DNA from: Euryodendron excelsum
Taxonomy: Eukaryota; Streptophyta; Magnoliopsida; Ericales; Pentaphylacaceae
Reading direction: 5' to 3'
DNA: 64,000 nt
NCBI GenBank assembly: GCA_033060915.1
Contig: CM065379.1
Location: 27,644,318 to 27,708,317 of the forward strand
Shown: positions 45,985 to 58,485 of the stretch, piece by piece
Layout: every line of letters starts with the position of its first letter
How positions within the stretch are numbered: position 1 is the stretch's first letter
Notes under the pieces: generated by a model
Database searches by the model: none
Seen by the model: only the letters and a program-made list of their open reading frames with translations
What the model was told of the DNA's origin: nothing
Position numbers and translations under genes: made by a program

Positions 45985-47817
45985 ATGACAGATGTAGGTG
46001 ATGACGGTTCTAAGAGGAGACGCCGCTCGGGGAAAGCGGCCTGGACAGATTCTGCTGGCGGCTCTAGTCGATCTAGAGGTAGTCGACGATCTACCGGACG
46101 ATCTTCATCCAGCCAGAGCGGGCAGGGGAGTAGGCCACCTGTCGACCCTTTTCCTTCGGTTGAGTAGGCTTTTGCCGAGGAGATTGATGCCAAGGAGGAG
46201 GTACCGGGCCTTGAGGACCAGGTGACTAGCTATGGGAGAGCTTCTTCCAGGCATAGACAGATAGACGCCGACTTGGGAGATCTGCAGATACCAGATGTTT
46301 CACCACTCAGGGATCTGGCCTATCATCCTAGTGTATACTCCAGACAGCATTTGCCACCTCCGCGCGTACATACAACTTTCTGAGGGGTTGTTCATCAGAT
46401 TTTTGTGACCATACAGCAGGCTGCCCCATCATACCGTGCCTTCTTGGCAGAGATAGGGTTTGGCACCTTTATGGGATTACAGGCTAACCGCCTGAACCGG
46501 CATTTGGTACTGGCACTTGTTGAGAGGTGGTTCGGGGAGACTGGGACTTTCCATTTTGTCGGCTTCGAGTTAGGCCCCACTCCTTTAGATTAGGTGATTA
46601 TTACAGGACTCTCCTTTGTCGGCTGGTGGATCACCCTGCACCTGGTCAGTAGGGACGAGGCCTGTTTGCTGTTGGACTTGCCTCAGCCTGAGCGTTCTGC
46701 CTTCCCAGTCTCTTGGATTAGTCAGGGTGAGCGTACTTTTGCTACTGAGCCATCGCCTGCCAGGCGGGACATCATGAGACGGCGACTTGTGTTGTACATC
46801 ATCTTTAGCTGCTTCTGCAACAACAACAAGTCACTTGTGCCGTGTCGTTTAGTGAGTATAGTAGCCGATCTGGGAGCTTTGTTTGAGTTGGACTGGGGGT
46901 CCTTTTCTTTTGGCTGCTTTCTTCGATCGATGCGGGTTCGGACTTCTTCTCGTTGGGGCAGCATGACTAGCTTTTGGCCCTTCCTTGTCTGGTGGAGTTA
47001 CGAGTACCTGCCGGTGTGCCGCCCTACAGTTGTTGAGGATGATCTCTATCCTCGTGCTTTGAGGTGGGCTCGTGACCAGGTAGCCCAGCGATCGGAGATT
47101 ACTAACTTTGTGACACTCTGGGCTAACCTGGAGTTGATTGAGGCGAGGGATGTGACCTGGCGGCCCTTCATTAGATCAGTCCATTACGAGACAGTTCGGT
47201 ACCTTGTCCCGTTGTCCTTGTCGAGAGCTGCTTTTCTCAGTGATGACACCTGGGAGTCCTACCTTGGAGAGCGGCATTGGAGGCAGTTTCACGAGGAGTT
47301 TCGATCAACAGGGGCTCCACCAGAGTATATGTTTGGAGCCCTGGTGGCAGGAGTGCCTATCCCTTATCAGGTGTCGAGTTCTTGCTTCCTCCGGATACGG
47401 ATTACGCTGTGCACTTTGGAGCCCATTTGGTTGGTGCCTTCACCCGGTTCGAGGTGGTAGTCTGCGGGTACGTTGTTGGCCAGGAGGTGGTTGACCTATG
47501 GCGCCGTGCTGGAGGATATGTGCCCCAGGCCGAGTTTACTGCTGTGAGAGACCAGAGAGACCAGTACCAGATGGAGCGGGACCAGTACCAGGCCGAGGTA
47601 GCTTCCCTGACGGCTCGGTTATCTCAGTTGGGTGGTGGGGGGGTATGTTATTCTCTCTCTGCTTCTTCTTGGTCTGCTGTTGCTTAGTTCCTTTTGTATG
47701 TAGCTGATTTCGGTTCTATCTTCCCTGTAGGATGGCGGTGCTTCGAGTAGTTATCCTCCTCCTCCGATGCCAGGTTTCGGGGATTTTGATCCAGATGATA
47801 TCGACTTTGACCTGTGA
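45985..47817 (+). pseudogene. Antisense plant-mobile-domain (PMD) gene of element F
   Basis: Opposite to the element. Exon 1 is 45985-47642, intron 47643-47730 (GTATGT...CCCTGTAG), exon 2 is 47731-47817 (DGGASSSYPPPP ... DDIDFDL, stop), joined in phase 0. The N-terminus is MTDVGDDGSKRRRRSGK, then a Ser/Arg stretch. The PMD-like core has ALVERWFGETGTFHF at about 176-190, ITGLSFVG at about 205, ELDWGSFSFGCF at about 301 and SFWPFLVWWSYEYLPV at about 320. A coiled coil lies near the end. Exon 1 is exactly 13 nt shorter than A's; a 13-nt loss near 47371 shifts the frame. Stops at codons 61, 133 and 203 (TAG, TGA, TAG) are not shared with A. Related host proteins act in nuclear silencing; the role here is unproven. 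Confidence 0.87.
47643..47730 (+). other. Terminal intron of F's antisense gene (88 nt)
   Basis: GTATGT donor, TTCCCTGTAG acceptor; length and phase as in A. Confidence 0.82.
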
Positions 47818-49830
47818 GAGATGCCCCTTGTAGAGATTCTGATCCTCTTTTGCCTCTTGTTCCTGAGATGTATTGATGTTAGGCAGTTTTATTTTGCATA
47901 GTTTTGTATAAGGATGGATGTTTATGGCACTTAGATGCACGGGTAGACAGATACATTTATGACCTTTACAGCTAGGCATATGATCAGATGCATGTGATGT
48001 ATGATGATGTTAGATATTTATTACATGAGTTGATGTTGGTGACTTTAGGGAGTTATATCCCATGTGTGCAAAGCTTATGCTGATTTTTTTTATTATTATT
48101 TTTATTTTTTATTTTTTTAACATATGCACAAGTTAGAAGTATGTTAATAGAATGACACTGGGTGCTGTTAGACTGGTAGTCCTGGGAATGGTAACTCCCT
48201 CCTCTTCGGGGATTTTAGCCTCTCTTCTGGCTCAATCCTACCTCGATTGGATGATAGCATTTTGCCCCTTTCTCAACCTCTTGATCGCCTTCAACTCTTT
48301 GTCTTAGGGTTAGTGTATAGGGTTATTAGGCTGAGACTCTCGACTCTCGGGGTTTTAGCAACAACTTACCTGACCTTTGGCAGAGCGATAAGTGGCCAGT
48401 CATTTCAATCCGAGAAGACTTTGTTTAGGACCGTAATGTAGGCTAGGTTATGGGGGTTTTAAAAACAACGGGATATGTAGGCTCAAATTCAATGTTGTTT
48501 TTAGCAAGGCTTAGATCCAAACTGTCCTTAACCGTTTTTCAGTAGGATTAGCATCTTCTTTTTTTTCTCTTTTTTTTTTAGCTTTGGCAGCGTATCTAAC
48601 TCATTTAGATCAAGCAATCTATTTTCAATCATAGGGGACTTTAATAGGGTTATAATGTAGGCCATGGTTTCGGGGTTTTACCAGAAAGGGTAAAGGCTCA
48701 AACCTATTGTAGCTACTGGGTTTCCTTGTAACCTAGGATCACCTTTAAATTTCCTTCCTGCTTTTGACCATATATTTCTCAGGGTGAAAAGAATCTTGTT
48801 TTTTTTTTTTTCTACTCTTTTCTATATACCTTTTTGAGATAGACATAACTTCTTTCTCATTTGATCCTCTTATATGCTTTTGAAGATAACTCATTCATAA
48901 TTTTCTTCCGGCCTTTCTTTAAAGGATTTTTTTTTTTTTTTTTGGCCTCTCGCCCCTTGGCAACTCCTTTCTTTTGCTTTTTCTTTCTATTTCTTTTTTT
49001 TTCCTTTACGAAACGAAACAATTCCTTAACCCTTTTCCCTTAAACCTTTTCCCCTGGTAGCTTAATATACCCAGTGTAGGGCGGTGATCCCTAGGTTGGG
49101 GTTTTGTTAAGAAAGGATAAGTGGCTCAACGGGTTTGGCAAAGGGTTGCTTTTGACTGTTTGGGAAATGACATGAGGGCCTCTCTTCACTTTAAATTAGA
49201 TTGCTTGATCCATAGAGTTTCAACACTATCCTAGCGTGATGGAGGTGGACACCACTCCTAGAGTTCTCAACTATTGTCTGCCCTAGTGTGGGGAGGATAG
49301 CCTTGGATCAGGGTTGACAAAGGAAATTTTTGCTTTCCACGAGGCACTAGGGGTTAAGCAAAAGGAAATATGAGCACATTTAGTTATTTATTCAGTTATT
49401 TATTCTTTATATGTGGGGGAATGAAAGATGGCTCCTCTTCCTCTTGATAAACTGGCCACACATCGCTTAGCCTCAAAGTCTTGCAAGTGCCGCCTTTGGG
49501 TAGTATCCTCACTCATCCTTATTCTCTCTCTGTGTGGAAGGCTAATCATTTGGCGAGTGGTTAACTCATGCCATCATCCCTTCAAGTTGAATCATTCCAT
49601 AAGACAAACCATGCCCCTTACATAGAAAGTAGTCACTATTCCCAGGGAAGACAAGACAATAGCAATGGAATAAAAGACTGTCATTTGATTATTATTATTT
49701 TTATGAAAATCATAAGGTTCTTCAGCAATAAGAAAATGTAGGCATTAATTTAAAAACAATAAGTAAAAGGGATAGAAAGAAAGTGGGTGAAACCACCCCT
49801 CTCTTGTACGCTTGTGCAAAGAACCCATTT
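47818..49830 (-). other. Internal region of F without genes
   Basis: Counterpart of A 7577-9529. Two ~75-bp blocks with AGCCTACATTACGGTCCTAA-type cores (minus strand) near 48405-48475 and 48625-48700, several T runs (48095-48115, 48550-48580, 48925-48945), no credible ORF. It lies between the convergent 3' ends of gag and the antisense gene. Confidence 0.65.
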
Positions 49831-51099
49831 CTAGTAAGGTCTTGGGACAACTCCCACATTTTTTATGCTCCATTCGCGATCTGGATCCTCGGCTAAGGCG
49901 AGACAAGCAAAGGCTTCTCCTAGAGCTCCACAGACATTGGCACTGTTGATGCGGTTGTCAGCCTCCTTCTTGTTCTGTGTAGCGGGTTCTTCTGTAAACA
50001 GGGTGACCAGCTCACCCCCTTCCAATTCGAATGGCTCTACTTGTGCTCTTGGCTTCTCTATCCTCCAGCTCATTTCTTCATAGTTGTACTCATTTGTGGG
50101 CCAATGACTTTCTAGCAAATGACGTTCGGTCGCGGCATATTTCGGATGCAGAAACTCAGCACCCCATCCATCAGCAACCATGTTTTTAGTAGTCTCATCT
50201 CCCAGGAATATTGGCTCCTCAATGGGCCAGTCAGAAGCATCAGGCACTTCATCAGGGTTATGGAGATAGATTGGGCATAATGGGAGATCCTCTTCCCAGT
50301 CATCTTCTTCCTCGGTCCCCAATCGTCCTCATAGTCCTCGGCCTCAGGCTCGTCAAACACTCCCTCGCCCTCTATTTCTACTAGTATCATATTGATGGTG
50401 TGATCTGGCAGAGGGTTAGCAGTCACATTAGGAGTGGGAGCATGTTTTACCGGCTATAGATCGATGGTCTTATTGTCGATCAGGTCTTGGATCTTGTGCT
50501 TGAGAGCAAAGCAGCTTTCGGTGTCATGCCCCTGGCCACCTGAATGATATTCACATGTAAGAGCGGTATTAAAGGTTGGGGGCAGAGGGCTTGGCAACGG
50601 GCGAGCAGGGATGGGCTTCAAGATGTTGTTCTTTAGAAGGCTATGGTAGGCCTTAGTTTGGGTGCAAGCTAAGGCGTCGAAGGTGCATATACGTCTAGCA
50701 GGTCTATTGAAGTTGGGTCGTGCCCCAGCGGGACCATAGTTCGGGGTTAGAGCAGGCATGGTCAAGGTGGGTAAGGGCAAGACCTGGGGTGATTGGAGCG
50801 GAGGTCGGTATTGAGGTGGTTGGCTAGGCAGAATAGCAGACACTTCATTTTCCTTCCTGATCGTGCCCCTTGTAGTAGCCACCTTCTTGGCCATGTTGGC
50901 AGTATTTTCTCTAGTCTTGGCATAGGGATCTGTAATTCTTCTAGTCTTGAGGTCATTTTCTATCATCTCTCCCTGCATGATGAGCTCGGAAAAGCTTTTT
51001 CCCACGCTTGTACAGAGTTTCTCATAGAATATACCTTGAAAAGTATGTACAAATAGTTGTACATACTCCTTCTCTTCCAGCGGGGGGTTTACTTGTGCA

Positions 51100-51104
51100 G
51101 CAGC
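51100..51104. repeat. Target-site duplication of solo LTR G, left copy (GCAGC)
   Basis: Pairs with GCGGC at 56037-56041, one mismatch. Joining across the insertion restores the gag frame. Confidence 0.8.
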
Positions 51105-51346
51105 TGTAAGCACCCCATTTTTGACCGCTCGGCAGTCTACACTCCATCCAGACTTGTTTTCAAGTCATTTTGGGCATATTCCAATCGAAACCAATCCTCT
51201 GGGTCCAAATTTCGCCTGTCCATCGCTTCGCGGGCCTGTCAGGCCCAAATAGAGGCAAAATGACCAAAATGCCCTTAGGGGCATTGTCCTTTCTTATTCC
51301 AATTCCAATCCCTCTCTCGAGACAGTTTATTCCTCGAGACGGTCCG

Positions 51347-52017
51347 AGTAGCAAAACTACTCACAAAACCGTTAGAGTGGCGGAAACACTCACAAAACCG
51401 TTAGAGTAGCAGAAGTACTCACAAAACTGTTAGAGTGGCGGAAACACTCACAATCCAGGCACGTCTCTTCGGAGACAGTAAGACCCTTTTCCAATCCCAC
51501 TCTCGAGGCAGTTTATTCCTCGAGACGGTTCTAACCCAGGCACGTCTCTTCGGTGACGGTAAGACCCCTTTCCAATCCCTCTCTTGAGACAGTTTATTCC
51601 TCGAGACGGTCTGAGTAGCAAAACTACTCACAAAACCGTTAGAGTAGCGGAAATACTCACAAAGCCGTTAGAGTAGCGGAAATACTCACAAAGCCATTAG
51701 AGTAGCGGAAATACTCACAAAGCCGTTAGAGTAGCGGAAATACTCACAAAGCCGTTAGAGTAGCGAAAATACTCACAAAGCCATTAGAGTAGTGGAAATA
51801 CTCAATCCCGTCCGAGTAGCGGAAATACTCAAAGCCGTCCGAGTAGCGAAAATACTCCCAAATCATCAACCCCGTCCAAGTAGCGGAAATACTCAACCCC
51901 GTACGAGTAGCGGAAATACTCAACCCCGTCCGAGTAGCGGAAATACTCACAAATCATCAACCCCGTTCGAGTAGTGGAAATACTCACACCGTTAGAGTGG
52001 CGGAGACACTCAAAACC
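51347..52017 (+). repeat. 29-bp hairpin repeat array, about 18 copies
   Basis: Consensus CCGTTAGAGTAGCGGAAATA plus CTCACAAAG. Four copies before 51452 and fourteen between 51609 and 52017, separated by 81-bp-type units. Each copy contains the inverted repeat GAGTA-GCGGAAA-TACTC. Variants change both arms together: GAGTG-GCGGAAA-CACTC, GAGTAG-CAAAA-CTACTC. Other LTRs have about two to four copies. Confidence 0.88.
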
Positions 52018-52709
52018 TAGGTCAACACCCGTGTCTATTAGCTCACTTCGGTGAAAAATGACCAAACTACCCTTAGGACCTTTTCCGAGACTTTTCGGTC
52101 AAGATGACCATTTTGCCCCTAAGCATCCACGCCGGCTCTGGGTATCAAACCGGTAACCTCCTGAGACTACTTTTTATAGTATTCTCAATCTTGTTTTACC
52201 TTTCCGGACCATTCCGAGTCAGTTCCAACAAACCCGGTACAAAATGACCATTTCGCCCCTGGTGGGCCGGTCTCCTTTTCCGACCACGCCGGCTCTGGGA
52301 ATCAAACCGGCCACCTCTAAGAACATTCTAAATAATGTTTCCAGATCCCAAGTCTTTTTCCGAGACAATCCGAGTTCACCCCGACAGTTTTCCGGTCCGA
52401 TTGACCGTTTTGCCCCTAAAGGCCCGGTCAACCTTTTCGACCCACCTTATCCTCACTTTCCAAGTCAAATACCTCCAGGACACTATTTTAAGTGTTCCTG
52501 CTCCTTTCCGGCCTTCCGGGTCATTCCCGGCTCCTTCAAATCATTCTCGGACTTTCCGGAGTCACTCCTAGTGAAGCCAGGCTAAAAATTGCATGGTAGT
52601 CACTAGTACAGGCGCCCAAATCTAGTCAAAGATACGTTGCTTGCCGACCTTAAACCTTTCCTAATTTGCCCTGGCGCCACTGCAACAGGCACCAGGTTTG
52701 TCCAACTTC

Positions 52710-52717
52710 TATAAATA
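52710..52717 (+). promoter_or_regulatory. TATA box, solo LTR G
   Basis: TATAAATA after TTC, otherwise the family context. Confidence 0.68.
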
Positions 52718-55700
52718 CAGAGCCTCATTCAACGTGAAAAGGGTCTGCAAACTTAACCTAAAAATCCTATATTTCGATATACAGAGTTCGAGCACCTCCA
52801 AAAACCTAGCCTCCCTAGGTTTTCCCAAAAACCCTGGCCACTATACACAAACCCTAGCCCCTATACAAACCCTAGTCTCCTATACACTCATACACACCCC
52901 CATACACTCATACACTAGCTTTCAACCATCTTTTGAAGACTAGAGGAGCTGCAACCCGAAGCTTGAAGACAACTCTTGAAGACGAAAGACGAAGATGAAG
53001 ACCGAAGACCGAAGACAGCACGACGCGCAAAATAAATAAGATACAAGGTAGGCTCCCTATTTAAATTTCCGCACTTCCCCCCTTTCTCTTCTCTCTCCTA
53101 ACCCACTTGGGTTTTCTCTATTTTAATCCCCCATCTCTTTCCCGCCCTTTCTTTGCATGCTTGAAACAAAGGGATTCTCGGTCCATGTGTAGGATTGGGC
53201 TATTGGAAAGTCACCGTGTCGGGGGCTTTCTTCTAGTCTAACCAAAGACCACGTGGGTCCGGCCCCCTTGATTATGTGGTGAATCCTTAACCTTGTATGT
53301 TCACGACCCCAAATTGTATTGTGCATACCATAGTCTTGCATCTTCCAAAAACCGTTTTCAAAGTTGTTTTTCAAAACGTTTTCAAACTTGTTTTCAAAAT
53401 TGCATCAAAATCTCTTTTTCAAAAACTTGTTTTCAAAACCACAATTCTAGAGTGATTCTACCCTTTCCATGGCTAGGGTTGCTTTAGGAAAGTGTTACAT
53501 TACAAGTGACATTTTTGGTCTATATTTTCAAATCTTATTGTTTTCCAAAACCACTTTCTTAAGGTGGTTCTAGCCCTCTTATGGCTAGAATCGCTTTAGG
53601 AAAGTGAGACGTTTTCATACTTTTCAAAAACTCTCTCTTCAAAAATCTCTTCCTAAAAATCTCTTTTTCAACATACTTTCCTAAAACTCTCCTCTCCAAA
53701 ATGATTTTCAAAAAACTCCCTTTCAAAATCTATTTTTCAAAACTCCCTTTTTCAACTCCTTTCCAAAATCCTCTCCCCAAAATCCACTTTCTAAAAAACC
53801 TTCTTTTCAAAAGTCTTTCCAAAAACTCTCTTTCCAAATTCACTTTCCAAAAACTCCTCCCTAGGATTTCCCTTCTAGAAAACTTTTGTTCCCAAAAACG
53901 CACTTTCCAAAAACTCTTTCCTTAGAGCCCAAGTCAAGTCCTAGAACCCACCATTAGGAAACCCTAATTTTCTTTCCAAAAACATGGTTTTCAAACTTTG
54001 CCTCAAACCTAGGTTTCCAAAACCTCTTGTTTTCATATCCAAACTATACATGTTTCCAAAACCTATTTTCTACGTCAAAACTATAATTTTCCAAATCTAG
54101 GGTTTCTAGAATCTCCTTTTCCAAATCCTTCCTAAATCCAATCTCCCCGTTTAGGAAACTAGATCCCATCCTCCTTTTTTGGAAACAAAATCCAACCTTT
54201 CTCTTTTAAAAACCAAATCCAATCTCTTCTTAATCCAAACCTTTCCTAATTCAATTCCTTCCTAAATCATAAGTTTCCTAAACCTAAATTTTAAATCTTT
54301 CCTTAAATTTCAAAATCCAACTCTTTCTTAATTCAAATCCTTCCTAAACTTCCGTTTTCCTAAATCTTAAGTTTCCTAAACTTGAGCATAAAAATCTTTC
54401 CTAAGTTTTAAAACTCAACTTTCAAATCTTTCCTAATTCAACCCTTTCCTAATTCTACCCCTTTCCAAAATCTTTTTCAAATCCAAGCTTTCAAATCTTT
54501 CCTAAACTCAAACCTTTCCTAATCTCAAGATTTTCTAAAACTCTAAAACTTTCTAAATCTTAAACTTTCTAAATATCAAATCTTTCCAAATTCAAAACTT
54601 TCTAAATTTGAAACCTTCTTAAGTTAAATCTTTCTAAACCTAAAAACTTTCTAAATTCTAAACTTTCTTAAACTTCAAATCTTTCCAAATCTAAGACTTT
54701 TCTAAACTCGAGACTTTCTTAATTCAAACATTTCCTAAATTGAAAAATTTCCTTTTTCAAACCTTTCCCAAAGTGAAACTTTCTTATTTTCAAAACTTCC
54801 TTGTTTTCAAAACTTTCCAAAATCAAAACTTCCCTTTTTCAAACATTTCTAAATTCGAAACTCTCCTAATTTGAAAACTTTCCTAATTTAAAACTTTCCT
54901 AAGTTGAAACTTTCCTAAACCTAAAACTTTCCAAAAATAACATTTTCCTAATTCGAAACTTTCCTAATCCAAATCTTTCCTAAATTCCAAGTTTCCAAAT
55001 CTTTCCAAATCTTCCAAATCCAACATTCCAATCCAATCTTTCTTAATCTCAAGTCTAGGTTTCCTAAACCTCCTTCTTCCCAAAACCAAGTCTTTCCAAA
55101 ATCAATCTTTCCAAAGCAAGTCCAATCCTCTCAATTCCAATTTCAAATCTCCTTTTCTAATTTCAAATCAAATTCAATGTCCAAATTTAAGTTCCTTCTT
55201 CAATCCACTCTTCTATTTTCAATCGGACTTCAATCCGAACTACGACTGACTTGATTTCCCCAAAGGGATACGTAGGCAACCTCCATAGGTGCGGTCACAA
55301 TACTTTTCAAACTTTCAATTCCACCCTCATGGGTGCGGTTTTCAAAATCTTTTCAAATCTCAAATTCCCATCTACTTTCAAACTTTCCATTTTCAAATTT
55401 CTATTTTCAAATTTTAAAAATTTCCAATTTCAATTCCATCTTTTCAAATCAAAGCAATCTCTTTTTAAATCTATTTTTCAATTCTTTTCTATTGCTTGCA
55501 TATCATGCATCATATTTTTCAAACATTGTTTTTCTAAAAGCAAATAGGGTTGAACCATTAGTTAATTAAAGACTCTCATAGGTGAATCTAGGGTAGATTG
55601 ACATGTAGGTACCGAAAGGGCGGGATAGGGTGATAGCTTAGTGCGTCTTTCCTACACGTAACCAACCTCCGAACCTAGATCACTGATTTCAAAGACCAAA

Positions 55701-56036
55701 AGGAGTTATTTTTCTAAAAAGGGCTAAATGTTTTCCAAAGGTTGCCAAACAAACTGTTTTCCTAAAAAACCCTCTCTTGAGGAGATATTTTCAAATCGTT
55801 TTTCAAAAACCCTAAGTGTAGTCTTCGGATTATTCTTAGTTTTTAGGTGGCCTAACTCACCTTAATCAAGTTAGGTGGCGACTCTGAATCTTTTTCAAAA
55901 GCCCTTTATTCAAATCTTTTTCCAATTCAAACCTAGTCGCACTCATTCTTTAAGGAGGGTGAGTTTTAACGATAGAGTACAACATTTTTCTCGCTTGGGT
56001 GAGTATTCCTCGAGTGCGAAAAATCTGGGTGCGACA

Positions 56037-56041
56037 GCGGC
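56037..56041. repeat. Target-site duplication of solo LTR G, right copy (GCGGC)
   Basis: One mismatch to 51100-51104; the base change may be post-insertion. Confidence 0.8.
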
Positions 56042-56773
56042 CTCCCTCTATCTCAGGGCATAGGCTTTAAAGCTCTCCTTCTCACCCTTGCTCATTGTCA
56101 TCAAGGACTATTGATCAGAAGTGAGGTCGATGTTGTGACAGTATTGGGCTTTGAACGTGTTGACTAGCTCCATCCACGTTGTGATCTTCCTTAAGTCCAG
56201 ACGAGCGAACCATTGCAGAGCTGACCCTATGAGGCTGTGTTGGAATAACTACATGAGGAGCTTTAGGTCGTTGCCATGTCCACTTAGTGCTCCCGCGTAT
56301 AGGCGAAGATGAGCAACGGGGTTACCGGTACCGTTGTACTTCTGGAAGTCAGGCATTTTAAATTTAGCTGGTCTCGGATGGTCGGGGAAGAAACAGAGTT
56401 CATCATAAGAAGTGAATCCATAAGCATCATGGCCATGGAGACTTTGCAATGAATCCTCCAACCCTTGGATTTTCAGACTGAGAGGGTCTAGAGGGGCCTT
56501 CTTTATGACGGGTAAAAGCAATATGGTATCTTCCTCTTCAGTATTGACCCTTTTGGTATCTTCTTTAGTTTTCCCAGCATTGTCAGACTGAAGCAAGATC
56601 CTTGAATTAGCGGGCTCCGGGTCCTTGGATGAAGTCATAGATGATGACGGGACTGCAGTAACATCCTTCATGGCCAGAGTTTGAATGAGTTTGAGCATCT
56701 CATCCATCTCAGTCCTCATTTCATTAACTTCCACTCAAGAGACTTGAGAGGATTCTTCAGGGTTAGCAGCCAT

Positions 56774-58314
56774 CAACGATGCTTTGTGCCAAGTGATAAT
56801 AGGATTCCTAGGTGGATGTTGCACTTTCTTGGGAGTAATGTTGGCTTAGTGCAAGGTGGCTTCTGTAAATAGAAATAAAAAAAAGAAAAAAGAAAAAGAC
56901 AAAAACACAAGTCACAAGTTAGTTTTTGATTTTTAGAGAACTTTATGCAATGCATGTCCTAGGGTTGCCCCTGCTTGAGAGGGAGACTAAACATGATGTA
57001 TTGGCTCACTTTTGGAGATAGGGGGTTTGCCCCTGTATGCAGACACTTTACCGTCAGGTGGGAACCTTCAATCATCCATGCATTCATTCATAAAAATAAA
57101 GAAGTATATTAAATTCTGGGTTTGAAATACAAAAGAATTGAAATACATTTTAATAGGGGGAGGGGGAACATTTTCCTTTGAACTTCCACCTATCTATTTT
57201 TGCAAAGGGAAACCCTAAACTACTCTTGAGTCTTCGGATTCGCCTTCCTTGGATTTGATGTCGAGGAGGTCGCTGAGAGACCTTGTTGATTGATTGCCCC
57301 TTGTCTTCTTGGCAATCCTATCTCCGTGAGCATAGAGGGATTGGGGCCCCTCTTATGGAATGAATTGAGATGCATGCAATGAGTCCTTAGGGTTACATGG
57401 GAACCCTTAAGGTTCGGGTAGGTTTAATGCAAGAGAGAGTGACGTTGGTGTCACTCTCAATGGGTATATGCATGAGAATGCAGTGACTTGAGTTACTTGG
57501 AACTCTGGTCTTGACATGGAATATTGAATGCATGAACATGAATATGCGAAAAGTATAAGGAGAGAAGGTACAATTGAAGTAAACATGCATGCATGAACAG
57601 TTAGACAGGCATTATAACAGTATAAATACAAGCATTATAACAGCAAGAATAGAAAAGTATAAATGAAAGTAAGAGCAGTCGCCCTTTCCTCTGTGATTTT
57701 GAAAACGGTGCTTGTGTCCTAAATCCGGCAGAGGTTCGGCTATGCATGGTGTCTATATGAGTATGAGGTTGAGGGTTGACTAATGTGTCCTAAAAAATCT
57801 CGGTCCCTGGATCTTCAAACCTAGGCCCACTCCTCGAGGTGGTGCCATGATCGGTTGGTGATCCGAGCGGGGGAACCATCAAGAGGCCGTAGGCGAAGAA
57901 ACTGACACAGCATCTTGCCCACAACCAATATACTGTTCCCCCTTTCTAACTAGAAAGAATATATCAGGATATGCAAGTATGCAGAATGCAAGTGCCCATG
58001 CAGTGTGTGTGTGATTTTTAAAAGTGGAGGAAAGGGCCCAACAACTCCCATTCATCCTGTACATCACATTCATGCAAAGCAGTTAATAAAATTTAAACAA
58101 AACGTGTACCTACAAAACAAAGATGCAAGTGTTAGTATGTGGATGACAAACATAATACAAGATAATATGAGTAAATGCATGTTTTTTTTTTTAAAAACAA
58201 TTTTGAAAATTTGGTTTTAAAGATTTAAACTGAAAAGGATTGGACCAAGTTAATTGAAGACTCTACATGGGTAATGGGTAAAGAGACATGACTAATGGCC
58301 TAACCCTCTAAGTG
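56774..58314 (-). other. Leader of element F
   Basis: Single copy of the leader unit that is duplicated in C (shared block near 57240-57600). On the minus strand two pyrimidine-run acceptors are seen: TTTGTTTTGTAG ending at 58110, and a T/C-rich run then TTTCTATTTACAG ending at 56863, ninety bases before the gag ATG. Together with the LTR donor these could produce a spliced gag mRNA lacking U5 and PBS. No credible protein-coding ORF. Confidence 0.55.
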
Positions 58315-58332
58315 TCCCCAGCGGAGTCGCCA
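58315..58332 (-). promoter_or_regulatory. Primer-binding site of element F (tRNA-Arg)
   Basis: Minus strand TGGCGACTCCGCTGGGGA, two bases inside the LTR end. Fits the 3' end of plant tRNA-Arg and is the PBS class of Tat/Ogre elements. This fixes the element's orientation. Confidence 0.9.
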
Positions 58333-58485
58333 GCTGTCGCGCCCAGATTTTTCGCACTCGAGGAATACTCACACAAGCGGGAAAAATGTTGTACTCTCTA
58401 GTTAGAACTCACCCTCCTAAAAGAATGAGTGCGACTAGGTTTGAATTGAAAATAAGTTTGAATAAAGGGCTTTTGAAAAAGATTT

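Larger units (their letters stand above)
51105..56036 (+). mobile_element. Solo LTR G inside F's gag (4932 bp)
   Basis: TGTAAGCACCCCATTTTTGA to GGGTGCGACA, orientation opposite to F. It has only two 81-bp-type units but an unusually long array of the 29-bp hairpin repeat (51347-52017). It has only one GGCGCC-type half palindrome (52673-52695), a TATA box 52710-52717, donor AAGGTAGGC at 53046, G-poor tract 53300-55500, and an end hairpin with TGGCGACTC near 55875. No internal sequence, so a solo LTR. Confidence 0.9.
49831..56773 (-). pseudogene. gag: gag of element F, split by solo LTR G
   Basis: Candidate ATG at 56773 (MAANPEESSQV). The frame is open further upstream to a TAA near 56843, so the start is uncertain. 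A first segment (56773-56042) runs to the retrotransposon gag domain: AKFKMPDFQKYNGTGNP, LFQHSLIGSALQWFARLD, ITTWMELVNTF. G interrupts at codons for REAA. The second segment (51099-49831) continues AQVNPPLEEKEYVQLFVHTF, a proline-rich linker, a degenerate knuckle (CEYHSGGQGHDTESCFALKH) and an acidic tail ending at 49831. In-frame stops, mostly CAG/CAA-to-TAG/TAA or TGG-to-TAG type, lie near 56735, 56249, 56108, 56050 and 50454, with a small indel near 50322. No protease motif follows, unlike autonomous Tat elements. Confidence 0.88.

Noticed and set aside
49428..49625. 65-aa plus-strand ORF downstream of gag
   Set aside because: Antisense shadow of an AT-rich noncoding stretch; no counterpart kept open in A.
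47818..49830. Possible pol gene between gag and the antisense gene
   Set aside because: No protease, reverse transcriptase (YxDD), RNase H or integrase motif in any frame of A, C or F; only short ORFs.
51347..52017. CRISPR-like array of 29-bp repeats
   Set aside because: No unique spacers; it is direct tandem repetition inside a plant LTR.
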